NCBI RefSeq assembly: GCF_001280225.1
Contig: NZ_CP009253.1
Span: 1 to 64,000 of the forward strand
Direction: 5' to 3'
DNA: 64,000 nt
From: Buchnera aphidicola (Aphis glycines)
Lineage (GTDB): Bacteria > Pseudomonadota > Gammaproteobacteria > Enterobacterales > Enterobacteriaceae
In this document: in pieces, positions 14,748 to 25,112 of the stretch
How positions within the stretch are numbered: the stretch's first letter is position 1
Layout of the letters: each line of letters starts with the position of its first letter
Made by a program: the position numbers and the translations under genes
The notes under the pieces: model-generated
Told to the model about the DNA's origin: nothing
The model's database searches: none
What the model saw: the letters and a program-made list of their open reading frames with translations, nothing else

Positions 14748-16346
14748 ATGGAAGTACAGCGTAATGTTTTTATTTTTGTTTTTTTGTTTGTTTCTTTTTT
14801 ATTGTGGCAAAAATGGCAAAATCAATCGTTTTCGAATCATTATAAAAATGAAAAAAGCAGTATAAATATTAATTTTGCAAGAAAAGACTGTCGCAATCAA
14901 ATCATAATTAAGAATGATGTTATCCGTTTAGTCATAAATATGTATGGAGGTGATATAGAAGAAGCTAGTTTATTAACTTATAAAGATAAATTAAATTCCT
15001 CTAAACCACTTAAATTATTAGAAACAGGATCAGATTTTATTTACCAAGCACAAAGTGGATTAATCGGAAGAGATGGTCCAGATAATGCCAAGAATCATAG
15101 TAGACCACTCTATCATGCAAAAAATAATTTTTTTGAATTAAAAAAAAATCAAAAAGAACTACGTGTTCCGATCAGTTTTATTAATAAAAATAATATTGTT
15201 TACACTAAAACTTTTGTTCTTAAACCAGATAAATATGATATAAAGATAGAGTATAAAATACATAATCTTAGTAAAAATAATTTACAACTTCGTATGTTTG
15301 GTCAATTAAAACAAACTATTAAACTTCCTAAAGAACGTGATGTTGATAGTGGAAATTTTGCTTTACAGACATTTCGCGGCGCTGCATATTCAAGTGCCGA
15401 TACAAAATACGAAAAATATAAGTTTGATAATATTGCTAATAATCAACAATTACATGTTCTCACTAAAAGTGGTTGGATTGCAATGTTGCAACAATATTTT
15501 TCTGTAGCTTGGATACTTGAAGAAGATACAAATTTAAATACTATCTACACGTCTTGTATAAATCATAACATTGCTACTATTGGATATAAATCTTCTTTTT
15601 TTAATATTTTTCCTGGTTCTCAGGCTATTATAACATCAAAAATTTGGATAGGACCGGCAGTTCAGAAAGATATGGCATTAGTAGCTCCAAATTTAGATTT
15701 AACAGTAGATTATGGATGGCTTTGGTTTCTTTCACAACCATTATTTAAGTTATTAAGTATATTACATAATATTGTAGGAAATTGGGGTTTTTCCATTGTT
15801 TTAATTACATTTATTATGAAGGCTTTAACTTATCCTCTAACAAAAGCTCAATATGTTTCTATGGCTAAAATGCGAAAATTACAACCTAAAATTAATGAAA
15901 TAAAAAATAATTTTGGCGAAAATAAACAACGTATGAGTCAAGAAATAATGAATTTATACAAAGAAGAGAAAATTAATCCATTAGGCGGTTGTTTACCTGT
16001 TTTTATACAAATGCCTATTTTTTTATCTCTTTATTATATGTTAATTGGGTCTGTTGAATTGCGTCATGCTCCTTTTATACTATGGATTAAAGATTTGTCT
16101 GATCAAGATCCGTATTATGTTTTACCTATTATTATGGGTATTACCATGTTTTTTATTCAAAAAACATCATCTAGTCATGCTGCGGATCCGTTACAACAAA
16201 AAATAGTGCATTTTATGCCTGTTGTTTTTACCCTATTTTTTTTATGGTTTCCTGCTGGATTAGTTTTATACTATATAGTTAGTAATTTAGTTACTATTAT
16301 ACAACAAAAAATTATTTTGTTTAATTTGGAAAAAAGAAATAATTAA
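14748..16346 (+). CDS. yidC: Membrane protein insertase YidC
   Basis: Inner-membrane insertase and chaperone, 532 aa (E. coli 548). It has an N-terminal signal-anchor helix (MEVQRNVFIFVFLFVSFLLWQ) and the large periplasmic beta domain of the Gram-negative type. The C-terminal Oxa1 core of five helices includes NWGFSIVLITFIMKALTYPL and the cytoplasmic loop KMRKLQPKI. Its stop codon lies inside a 28-bp palindrome. Confidence 0.97.
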   Translation: MEVQRNVFIFVFLFVSFLLWQKWQNQSFSNHYKNEKSSININFARKDCRNQIIIKNDVIRLVINMYGGDIEEASLLTYKDKLNSSKPLKLLETGSDFIYQAQSGLIGRDGPDNAKNHSRPLYHAKNNFFELKKNQKELRVPISFINKNNIVYTKTFVLKPDKYDIKIEYKIHNLSKNNLQLRMFGQLKQTIKLPKERDVDSGNFALQTFRGAAYSSADTKYEKYKFDNIANNQQLHVLTKSGWIAMLQQYFSVAWILEEDTNLNTIYTSCINHNIATIGYKSSFFNIFPGSQAIITSKIWIGPAVQKDMALVAPNLDLTVDYGWLWFLSQPLFKLLSILHNIVGNWGFSIVLITFIMKALTYPLTKAQYVSMAKMRKLQPKINEIKNNFGENKQRMSQEIMNLYKEEKINPLGGCLPVFIQMPIFLSLYYMLIGSVELRHAPFILWIKDLSDQDPYYVLPIIMGITMFFIQKTSSSHAADPLQQKIVHFMPVVFTLFFLWFPAGLVLYYIVSNLVTIIQQKIILFNLEKRNN

Positions 16347-16368
16347 AATAAAAATTTTTATTTTAATT
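16341..16368 (+). terminator. 28-bp perfect palindrome at the yidC stop codon
   Basis: AATTAAAATAAAAA is followed directly by its exact reverse complement, centred between 16354 and 16355. The yidC TAA is inside the left arm, and mnmE starts 34 bases downstream. All pairs are A-T. It can fold as a U-rich hairpin that may partly terminate the rpmH-yidC transcript. The terminator role is inference. Confidence 0.45.
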
Positions 16369-16402
16369 TAAAAAAATTTATTTTAAATAAGAAAGTATTT
16401 TT

Positions 16403-17770
16403 ATGATACGAAACGATACTATTGTTGCTCCAGTTACTTACCCAGGTAAAAGTTCTGTTGGAATATTGCGCATTTCTGGGATAAATGCAAAACAAGTTGC
16501 TATAAAAATTTTAGGAAAAGTACCTAAACCAAGGTTTGCAACGTACACAAAATTTTTTAATAAAAATCATAAAGTGTTAGATCAGGGAATATCTTTATGG
16601 TTTCCCGCTCCTTTTTCATTTACAGGTGAAGACGTATTAGAATTGCAAGGGCATGGTAATCCGATGATAATGGACTTATTGATAAAAAGAATTTTATCTA
16701 TCCAGCATATAAGATTAGCTAAACCAGGTGAATTTTGTGAGCGGGCTTTTTTAAATGGTAAAATTGATTTAGTTCAAGCAGAAGCTATAGATGATTTAAT
16801 TAATGCTGAAACTGAATCTATGGTAAAAGGTGCATTAAATTCTTTGGAAGGAAGTTTTTCATATTATGTAACTAATCTAGTTGAAAGACTAAATACATTT
16901 CGTATTCATATTGAGTCTAGTATAGACTTTGCAGAAGAAGAAATTGATTTTAATTTTGATGATGTTATTAGTCTAAATTTTCATAAATTAAACAATCAAT
17001 TTTTAAAAATAAAAAAAATAATTATCAATAAAAGCGTGATAAGAGAAGCTAAAAAAATTATAATTGTTGGGCCTCCTAATGCTGGAAAATCTAGTTTATT
17101 AAACGTTTTGTCTTCGCGTAATCGAGCGATAGTCACGAACATTCCTGGTACAACACGTGATCTTCTTTATGAATATATAAATATTGATGGTTTTTTGTAT
17201 GAAATAATTGATACAGCAGGTTTACATAATACTGAAAACGAAGTTGAAAAAATTGGTATTAATCGAGCCTGGGAAATACTTAAAACGTGTGATCATGTTT
17301 TATTTGTAATAGATAAAACCATGGATATTAAAATACAAAATCAAATCTTACATGATTTTATCAAAAAAATTAATTCCTATAACTATTGTGTACAAATAAC
17401 TTTTATTTTAAACAAAAATGATTTATTAAAAGATGACTTTGATATAAAAAAAATAGGAAATCATTATTTTATTAGTATTTCTGCTCTTACAGGTCAAGGG
17501 TTAGATGTATTAAGACAACATCTCACAAAAGCAGAAAAAAATAAAGAAAAAGAAGGTTTGTTTGTTGCTAGACGACGTCATGTACATCAAATTGAATTAT
17601 CTTATAATGAGTTTTTAAAAGCGAAAAAAATATGGTCAAATTATAAAAATATTGAGTTGTTAGCTGAATCATTAAGATTAATAAATCAATTTTTAGGAGA
17701 AATAACAGGTTCTTTTAGTTCAAATGACTTGTTAAATCGTATTTTTTCTACTTTTTGTATAGGGAAATGA
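16403..17770 (+). CDS. mnmE: tRNA modification GTPase MnmE (TrmE/ThdF)
   Basis: GTPase that works with MnmG on U34 of tRNA. It is 455 aa (E. coli 454). An N-terminal folate-binding domain ([13 protein letters not shown]) is followed by a helical domain that holds the inserted G domain. The P-loop GPPNAGKS is at residues 223-230, and the GTTRDL and DTAG motifs follow. The C-terminal catalytic CIGK motif is complete, with cysteine 452. It lies directly after yidC, as in enterics. Confidence 0.97.
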   Translation: MIRNDTIVAPVTYPGKSSVGILRISGINAKQVAIKILGKVPKPRFATYTKFFNKNHKVLDQGISLWFPAPFSFTGEDVLELQGHGNPMIMDLLIKRILSIQHIRLAKPGEFCERAFLNGKIDLVQAEAIDDLINAETESMVKGALNSLEGSFSYYVTNLVERLNTFRIHIESSIDFAEEEIDFNFDDVISLNFHKLNNQFLKIKKIIINKSVIREAKKIIIVGPPNAGKSSLLNVLSSRNRAIVTNIPGTTRDLLYEYINIDGFLYEIIDTAGLHNTENEVEKIGINRAWEILKTCDHVLFVIDKTMDIKIQNQILHDFIKKINSYNYCVQITFILNKNDLLKDDFDIKKIGNHYFISISALTGQGLDVLRQHLTKAEKNKEKEGLFVARRRHVHQIELSYNEFLKAKKIWSNYKNIELLAESLRLINQFLGEITGSFSSNDLLNRIFSTFCIGK

Positions 17771-17788
17771 ATTTTTTAATATTATTCA

Positions 17789-17861
17789 TGCCCGGAGGCG
17801 GAATTGAACCGCCGACACGGGGATTTTCAGTCCCCTGCTCTACCGACTGAGCTATCCGGGC
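17789..17861 (-). tRNA. pheT: tRNA-Phe (GAA)
   Basis: A 73-base cloverleaf on the minus strand. The acceptor arms GCCCGGA and TCCGGGC are fully complementary. The D arm is AGCTCAGTCGGTAGAGC, the anticodon loop is CTGAAAA with anticodon GAA, and the T arm is GGTTCAATTCC. The discriminator is A. The next bases are TGA, so the 3' CCA is not encoded and must be added by tRNA nucleotidyltransferase. It lies between mnmE and groES. The symbol is by analogy. Confidence 0.95.
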
Positions 17862-17989
17862 ATTTTTTACATTAAATCATCAAAGATAAAACTTTGTCAA
17901 TACTTTTTTTGTTTAAATTAAATTACCTACTATATTAGGAATTTATTTAAATAATATTTAAAAAAAAATCATTAAAAATAATTTTTACC

Positions 17990-18018
17990 CTTGAAACTTT
18001 TCATAAGCATCCCTATAT
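17990..18018 (+). promoter_or_regulatory. Sigma-32-type heat-shock promoter of groES-groEL
   Basis: A -35 element CTTGAAA at 17990-17996 and a -10 element CCCTATAT at 18011-18018 are separated by 14 bases. The RpoH consensus is CTTGAAA, 11-16 bases, CCCCATNT. The site lies about 90 bases before the groES start. rpoH is present at 24.1 kb, so the regulator and its classic target are both retained. Confidence 0.75.
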
Positions 18019-18105
18019 TTAATATTAAAGATCCAATATTAAAAATATCAATCTAAAAATGTATTTTAAACTAAATAAAAGGATTATTCACAGGAGTATT
18101 GTTAT

Positions 18106-18396
18106 ATGAAAATTCGTCCGTTGCATGATCGTGTACTTGTAAAACGTCAAGAAGCAGAATCAAAATCTGCCGGGGGTATTGTTCTTACAGGGTCTGCTGC
18201 TAGCAAATCCAATCGCGGTACAGTTACAGCAGTTGGTAATGGTCGTATTCTAGACAATGGAAATATTAAACCATTAGATGTTAAAGTTGGAGATATTGTA
18301 ATTTTTAACGAAGGCTATGGTGCAAAAACAGAAAAAATTGATAATGAAGAATTATTAATTTTAACTGAAAGTGACATTTTAGCGATTGTTGAATAG
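18106..18396 (+). CDS. groES: Co-chaperonin GroES
   Basis: Ten-kilodalton lid of the GroEL chamber, 96 aa (E. coli 97). It opens with [14 protein letters not shown]. The mobile loop is [17 protein letters not shown]. Codon use and protein sequence are far more conserved than the neighbours. An AGGAG ribosome binding site precedes the ATG. It is the first gene of the heat-shock operon with groEL. Confidence 0.98.
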   Translation: MKIRPLHDRVLVKRQEAESKSAGGIVLTGSAASKSNRGTVTAVGNGRILDNGNIKPLDVKVGDIVIFNEGYGAKTEKIDNEELLILTESDILAIVE

Positions 18397-18442
18397 CAAA
18401 ACATGCTAACTATGCTTATATATCTATAAAAAATATATTTAA

Positions 18443-20101
<1,659 letters not shown>

Positions 20102-20141
20102 AAATTTTTTAGTTAATCATTGTTTAAATTAATTTAAAGAT

Positions 20142-20174
20142 TTCTTTCCTCAGATATTTTTTCTGAGGAAAGAA
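20142..20174 (+). terminator. groESL operon terminator hairpin
   Basis: TTCTTTCCTCAGA (20142-20154) pairs perfectly with TCTGAGGAAAGAA (20162-20174) around a seven-base T-rich loop. It begins 41 bases after the groEL stop. The 13-bp stem with a GC-containing middle is one of the strongest hairpins in the window. The T tract after it is short. Confidence 0.7.
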
Positions 20175-20358
20175 TTTATGTTGAATAAAAATATAAGCTT
20201 CACTATTAAAATAATATAATCCTATCTTCAGATATAAATAAATTTTTAAAATAATTTCAATTCTGTTTCAAAAATGAAACAAAGATTGAAATGATATATA
20301 TAAAAGTTAAAATTTTATTTTTATAAAACACATTGATATCTTGTTGTATGGAACTGCT

Positions 20359-20925
20359 ATGAAAGTATATCAAAGCAATAATTTTCGTATTGGTTACAAA
20401 ATTATTTTTGAAAAACAACCTTGTTTAATAGAGTTTAGCGAATTTGTCAAACCTGGAAAAGGTCAAGCTTTTGTTCGTGTTAAATTAAGAAAATTGTTAA
20501 CAAACCAACTAATAGAAAAAACATTTAAATCAACAGATTCATTAGAAGTAGCTGATATTTCAGAACATAAGTTATCTTATTTATATAATGATGGTAATTT
20601 TTGGTATTTTATTAATCATAATACTTTTGAAGATTTATCAGTAGAAAAAAAAATTGTCGGTTCAAATGCAAAATGGTTATTAGAGCAAGATACATGTATT
20701 ATTACTTTTTGGAATAACAAACCAATTTCTATTACACCTAATATTTTTGTAGAATTAAAAGTAATTGATACAGCAGTAACTGTAAAAAGCGATACGATAG
20801 GTACAAATACTAAATTAGCTAAATTAAATACGGGAGCGATTGTAAAAGTTCCATTATTTGTGCAAGTTGGATCTTTAATTAAAGTTGATACACGTTCAGG
20901 TGAGTATATAGCTAGAGTTAAATAA
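20359..20925 (+). CDS. efp: Elongation factor P
   Basis: Translation factor that relieves ribosome stalling at polyproline. The open frame starts at a TTG at 20341, but the ATG at 20359 gives 188 aa, the E. coli length, and places the modifiable lysine at K34 in FVKPGKGQ. The KOW-like domain I and two OB domains follow, ending [13 protein letters not shown]34 normally receives beta-lysine from EpmA and EpmB. Neither gene is in this window. Confidence 0.96.
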   Translation: MKVYQSNNFRIGYKIIFEKQPCLIEFSEFVKPGKGQAFVRVKLRKLLTNQLIEKTFKSTDSLEVADISEHKLSYLYNDGNFWYFINHNTFEDLSVEKKIVGSNAKWLLEQDTCIITFWNNKPISITPNIFVELKVIDTAVTVKSDTIGTNTKLAKLNTGAIVKVPLFVQVGSLIKVDTRSGEYIARVK

Positions 20926-20946
20926 AAATTTTAAATGCAAAATTTA

Positions 20947-21687
20947 TTAATATTCATCACCTTTTATATATTGTCTGTAGCTTTCCCATTCAAACGTTAA
21001 CCACAAACTATTCCCCAATCTCATTCTATCAATTACTCTTTCTCCTAATAAGTTTTTCATTCCTTTATGATCTAAGTTAGATAACATACCAGTAGATCTT
21101 TTTGAAGACGATCTCCTATCAACTATTTGATTAATAATTACTTTTTCATATCTCGACTCAGTTTGCATTCCAATTTCATCGATCATTAATAAATCAACAC
21201 TACTTAGATTATGTAATAAGTTTTCTTCAGTGATATTGCTAGATCCGCTGAATGTGCCTTTCATATTAGACATTAAATCCGCTACTGTTACTATTAAAAT
21301 GCTTTTTCCATGTAAAATTAAATAATTTCCTATAGCTGATGCTAAATGATTTTTACCAGTTCCAGGTCGTCCTGAAAAAATAAAACTTGCGATATTTTCA
21401 TTAAACTCTTCAGCATAACGTTTCGCTGCTTTAAGTACTTTTCTTTGCCCTTCATGTTCAATTTTATAATTTTCAAATGAACAATTCATATATAATTCTC
21501 GAATTCCAGATCTTCCTAAAACTCTTTGCATTTTCATTGCTTTATTTTGACGTAATATTGATTCAGAAGATATTCTTCCTTGTTCTTGATTCCAAGCTAA
21601 TAAATCTTGATCATTTTCAAATTTAGGTTTTATGTTATTAGGCATAATACGTTGAAGACGTTTAAAAAATTCAGTATAAAATGTCAT
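20947..21687 (-). CDS. dnaC: DNA replication protein DnaC (helicase loader)
   Basis: AAA+ loader that places the DnaB helicase on origin and restart DNA. It is 246 aa (E. coli 245). Walker A is GRPGTGKN and Walker B LLMIDEIGMQT, followed by YEKVIINQIVDRRSSSKR and LGERVIDRMRLGNSLW. These match E. coli DnaC rather than the distant DnaI family. Its ATG shares one base with the dnaT stop codon, so the two are translationally coupled. Confidence 0.97.
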   Translation of the reverse strand: MTFYTEFFKRLQRIMPNNIKPKFENDQDLLAWNQEQGRISSESILRQNKAMKMQRVLGRSGIRELYMNCSFENYKIEHEGQRKVLKAAKRYAEEFNENIASFIFSGRPGTGKNHLASAIGNYLILHGKSILIVTVADLMSNMKGTFSGSSNITEENLLHNLSSVDLLMIDEIGMQTESRYEKVIINQIVDRRSSSKRSTGMLSNLDHKGMKNLLGERVIDRMRLGNSLWLTFEWESYRQYIKGDEY

Positions 21688-22181
21688 TAGTTCCCTCTAA
21701 ATCCATCAGGTGTTTTTTTATCAGGAACTGGTATATAAGTAATATCTTTTTGTTTCTTAAGTAAATTAAAAGCGCGTACTTTTTGTAAACTTCTTGCTAA
21801 TTTTTGCTCCCATTGTACATGATAAAAAAAACAACTTTCAGCTTCCCAATAAGAAATAAAAGCATTAAGTTCGTGACTAGATACTTCTTCATCTAAGATT
21901 ATACCCCATAACGCTGCTTTTCGAAGAAAGTCTTTATCAGGAGTCCATTTTGGATGCATAGAAAATTTTTGTTTTATTTTTTCTTCTTTTGATATATCTT
22001 CTGTCTCAAAACTGTATTCAAGATCAAACATTTTCTTTAATACTGTTGGCGTTATAACATAAAAAAGAATTTTTTTATTTTTTGATATAGATAACACTCC
22101 ATTTGTAGATTCATTTATTATATGAATAGGATTTTTACAAAATATATCTAGATGTATATTTTTAGATGTTAAAATTTTCAT
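21687..22181 (-). CDS. dnaT: Primosomal protein DnaT
   Basis: Primosome protein acting between PriA/PriB and DnaB-DnaC at restart. It is 164 aa (E. coli 179). The C-terminal half is conserved: HPKWTPDKDFLRKAALWG, LNAFISYWEAE, and FYHVQWEQKLARSLQK, ending PDGFRGN. The N-terminal half is divergent. The dnaT-dnaC pair is kept as in E. coli. Whether the other restart proteins exist cannot be judged here. Confidence 0.93.
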   Translation of the reverse strand: MKILTSKNIHLDIFCKNPIHIINESTNGVLSISKNKKILFYVITPTVLKKMFDLEYSFETEDISKEEKIKQKFSMHPKWTPDKDFLRKAALWGIILDEEVSSHELNAFISYWEAESCFFYHVQWEQKLARSLQKVRAFNLLKKQKDITYIPVPDKKTPDGFRGN

Positions 22182-22213
22182 AAATTTTTATCTCATTGAG
22201 TGTATTAATATTT

Positions 22214-22795
22214 TTAAATTTTAATCTTTTCGTAAATATAAAGATAAAATGCAATATGATTAGTTATTTTTTTTTTATATAAAGTAAAGTTATATGGTAA
22301 AATCAAAGGTTGATTTTTTTTGGTTTCTATATAAATTATTGATTTATTTTTTATCCATTTTTTTTTCTCTAGTAAAATAATAGTATTTTCTACTAATTTT
22401 TCGTTATATGGTGGATCTATAAATATTATATCATATGGTTTTTTTGTTTTTTTTAACCAATCTAATGTGTTTGTATGTATAATTTCTACGTTAGATACAT
22501 TTAATTTTTTTGCGTTTTGTATCAATGACAATATAATTTTTTTTTTTATTTCTAGTAAAGTAACAAATTTAGCATGTCGAGATATAGATTCTAATCCTAA
22601 TGCTCCACTTCCCGCAAAACAATCTAGACAACGAGAATTTTTAATATCTTTAGCAATCCAATTGAATAATGTTTCCCTGATTCGATTAGTTGTTGGGCGT
22701 ATATTTAAATTATTTTTGAAAGCTATTTTTTGTCCTTTAAGTTTTCCTGAAATAATATAAACTCTTCCCTTTTTTCTTAAAAAAGAATTATACAT
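22214..22795 (-). CDS. rsmD: 16S rRNA m2G966 methyltransferase RsmD
   Basis: S-adenosylmethionine-dependent methyltransferase for guanine 966 of 16S rRNA. It is 193 aa (E. coli 198). The AdoMet motif is DCFAGSGALGLESISR and the catalytic motif is FIDPPY. The substrate segment RPTTNRIRETLFNWI is present. The frame contains an A11 run (22537-22547) and an A10 run (22267-22276) on the coding strand, both prone to slippage. It is divergent from ftsY, as in enterics. Confidence 0.95.
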   Translation of the reverse strand: MYNSFLRKKGRVYIISGKLKGQKIAFKNNLNIRPTTNRIRETLFNWIAKDIKNSRCLDCFAGSGALGLESISRHAKFVTLLEIKKKIILSLIQNAKKLNVSNVEIIHTNTLDWLKKTKKPYDIIFIDPPYNEKLVENTIILLEKKKWIKNKSIIYIETKKNQPLILPYNFTLYKKKITNHIAFYLYIYEKIKI

Positions 22796-22923
22796 TTTAT
22801 TAGATGTCTATGTTAGTGATATAATTTATTTTATGATTAAATATAATTTAAATAAATATTTAATTTTGCATTTTTATAATACAAAGTAAATAATTTTTAT
22901 TCTTTTAATTAATAGGTATTTGA

Positions 22924-23988
22924 ATGAATGATAATAAAAAAAATAATTTATTTTCTTGGATTAATTCAAAAATTATTCAAAGAAATAAAACTGATGTAAA
23001 TAAAAATAACACAAATAAAGAAATTAATACTGTAGATATTGTACAAAAAGATTCTAAAAATAATATAAAAATTGATTTTTTTTTAAAATTGAAAGAAAGT
23101 TTAAAAAAAACTAAAACTTTTTTTAATAATCGTATTTTTCAGATTTTTAATTCACAAAATATAGATCAATCTTTATTTGATGAATTAGAAGATACTATGA
23201 TCTTGTCTGATATTGGTATTAATACTACTGAAAAAATTATTAAAGAATTAATTAATGATACTAATCGTCGTAAATTACAAAATCCAAAATCAGTGTATTG
23301 TATTTTAAAAGAAAGAATGCACTTAATATTAAAGAAAGTAGAAATACCTATTGTAATTTCAAATAAAACACCATTTGTTATATTGTTAGTTGGTGTAAAT
23401 GGTACTGGAAAAACTACAACTGCTTTAAAATTAGCAAAAAAATATAAATTAGATGGAAAATCCGTGATGTTAGCAGCAGCAGATACATTTCGTGCCGCTG
23501 CGATAGATCAATTAAAAGCACTAGGAAAAATACATGATATTCCAGTTATAGCTCAATTTCCAGGAGCAGATCCAGCTGCAGTAGCATTTGACGCATTAAA
23601 ATCTGCTATTTCTAAAAAAATTGATGTTTTAATAGTTGATACAGCGGGAAGACTACATAACAAGCAATATTTATTAGAAGAGCTAAAGAAGATAGTTAGA
23701 GTAGTTAAGAAGTTAAGTTTATCTGCTCCACATGAGATAGTATTAGTAATTGATGCTTGTAATGGTCAAAACACAATTAGACAGACTGAAATGTTTCATA
23801 AATCACTTAATTTAACTGGATTAATTATCACTAAACTAGATGGTACAGCGAAAGGAGGAGTAATTTTTTCTTTATCAGATCAATTTTCTATTCCTATTCG
23901 TTATATTGGGATTGGTGAAAAATCAACTGATTTAATTACTTTTAATAGTAATGACTTTATTAATTCTATTTTTGATAATATAAAATAA
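22924..23988 (+). CDS. ftsY: Signal recognition particle receptor FtsY
   Basis: GTPase receptor that docks SRP-ribosome complexes at the membrane. It is 354 aa against 497 in E. coli. The difference lies in the acidic N-terminal region, here a short lysine/asparagine-rich stretch. The NG domain is complete: P-loop GVNGTGKT at 157-164, DTFRAAAIDQL, DTAGRLHN and TKLDGTAKGG. In E. coli ftsE and ftsX follow; here rpoH follows directly. Confidence 0.97.
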   Translation: MNDNKKNNLFSWINSKIIQRNKTDVNKNNTNKEINTVDIVQKDSKNNIKIDFFLKLKESLKKTKTFFNNRIFQIFNSQNIDQSLFDELEDTMILSDIGINTTEKIIKELINDTNRRKLQNPKSVYCILKERMHLILKKVEIPIVISNKTPFVILLVGVNGTGKTTTALKLAKKYKLDGKSVMLAAADTFRAAAIDQLKALGKIHDIPVIAQFPGADPAAVAFDALKSAISKKIDVLIVDTAGRLHNKQYLLEELKKIVRVVKKLSLSAPHEIVLVIDACNGQNTIRQTEMFHKSLNLTGLIITKLDGTAKGGVIFSLSDQFSIPIRYIGIGEKSTDLITFNSNDFINSIFDNIK

Positions 23989-24149
23989 TTTTGTAAAATT
24001 TTAAACATAAATAGTTTGCATAATTTATTTTAATATCAATGTATTTAATATTCGTACAAATTTTTGATTTTAAATTTTAATTACAGTATGATAAAAAATC
24101 CCACATATTTGTAATTGATTTAATGTATTTCGTTCATGCGGGAGTTAAC

Positions 24150-25010
24150 ATGTCCAATAAAGTACAGATTTTGTCTGTTACATCGTTAGGTAACTTAGAT
24201 GCTTATATTAGAATAGCTAATTTGTGGCCTATGTTATCTATTGAAGAAGAAAAATTATTAACTCAACGCTTACGTTATCATGGTGATTTAGATGCTGCTA
24301 AAACTTTAATTCTTTCTCATCTTCGGTTTGTCATTCATATTTCACGTAATTACTCAGGTTATGGTTTACTTCAAGCTGATTTGATACAAGAAGGTAATAT
24401 AGGTTTAATGAAAGCAGTGCGAAGATTTAATCCGGAAATCGGGGTTCGATTAGTTTCTTTTGCAGTGCATTGGATTAAATCTGAAATACATGAATATGTT
24501 CTTAGAAATTGGCGAATTGTAAAAGTAGCAACCACAAAATCTCAAAGAAAATTATTTTTTAACTTAAGAAAAAGTAAAAATAGATTAGGCTGGTTTAATG
24601 AGGAAGAAATTGAAATAGTCGCTCGGGAATTAGGTGTGAGTACAGCTGATGTTAGAGAAATGGAGTCTCGTATGTCGGCTCAAGATATTGCATTTAATCC
24701 ATTTCCAGATGATGATTTAAAAGATAGCAAGAATAGTTTAAATATGCATTATTTACAGGATAAAAAATCTGATTTTGCTCATGGATTAGAACAAGATAAT
24801 TGGGATAAACATGCTACACATAAATTAAGTAATGCTTTATTAGGTTTAGATAAACGTAGTCGTGATATTATTCAATCTAGATGGCTTAATAAAAATAAAA
24901 AAAATAATACTCTACAAGCATTAGCAAATAATTATGGTATTTCTGCAGAGCGTGTACGACAATTAGAAAAAAATGCTATGAAAAAATTAAAAATAGCTAT
25001 AGAAAACTAG
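24150..25010 (+). CDS. rpoH: Heat-shock sigma factor RpoH (sigma-32)
   Basis: Alternative sigma factor for heat-shock genes, 286 aa (E. coli 284). The frame opens at 24123, but the ATG at 24150 has a GGGAG ribosome binding site and gives the family N-terminus. Region 2 ([19 protein letters not shown]) is complete. The RpoH box QRKLFFNLR is at 132-140, and region 4.2 [19 protein letters not shown] is intact. A matching promoter precedes groES in this window. Confidence 0.97.
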   Translation: MSNKVQILSVTSLGNLDAYIRIANLWPMLSIEEEKLLTQRLRYHGDLDAAKTLILSHLRFVIHISRNYSGYGLLQADLIQEGNIGLMKAVRRFNPEIGVRLVSFAVHWIKSEIHEYVLRNWRIVKVATTKSQRKLFFNLRKSKNRLGWFNEEEIEIVARELGVSTADVREMESRMSAQDIAFNPFPDDDLKDSKNSLNMHYLQDKKSDFAHGLEQDNWDKHATHKLSNALLGLDKRSRDIIQSRWLNKNKKNNTLQALANNYGISAERVRQLEKNAMKKLKIAIEN

Positions 25011-25049
25011 ATTATAAATAGGAATTATCAATTATAATACGCTCTATAT

Positions 25050-25090
25050 AGAGTATGAGACTGTATTAAGTAATTTAAAACTCATACTCT
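25050..25090. terminator. Bidirectional terminator between rpoH and glmS
   Basis: AGAGTATGAG (25050-25059) pairs perfectly with CTCATACTCT (25081-25090) around a 21-base loop. It sits between convergent rpoH and glmS and is followed by a T-rich stretch on the plus strand. A second small palindrome, CTCTATATAGAG (25042-25053), overlaps its left arm and could form an alternative fold. Confidence 0.6.
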
Positions 25091-25112
25091 TTTATAAAAT
25101 AAATATAAATTT

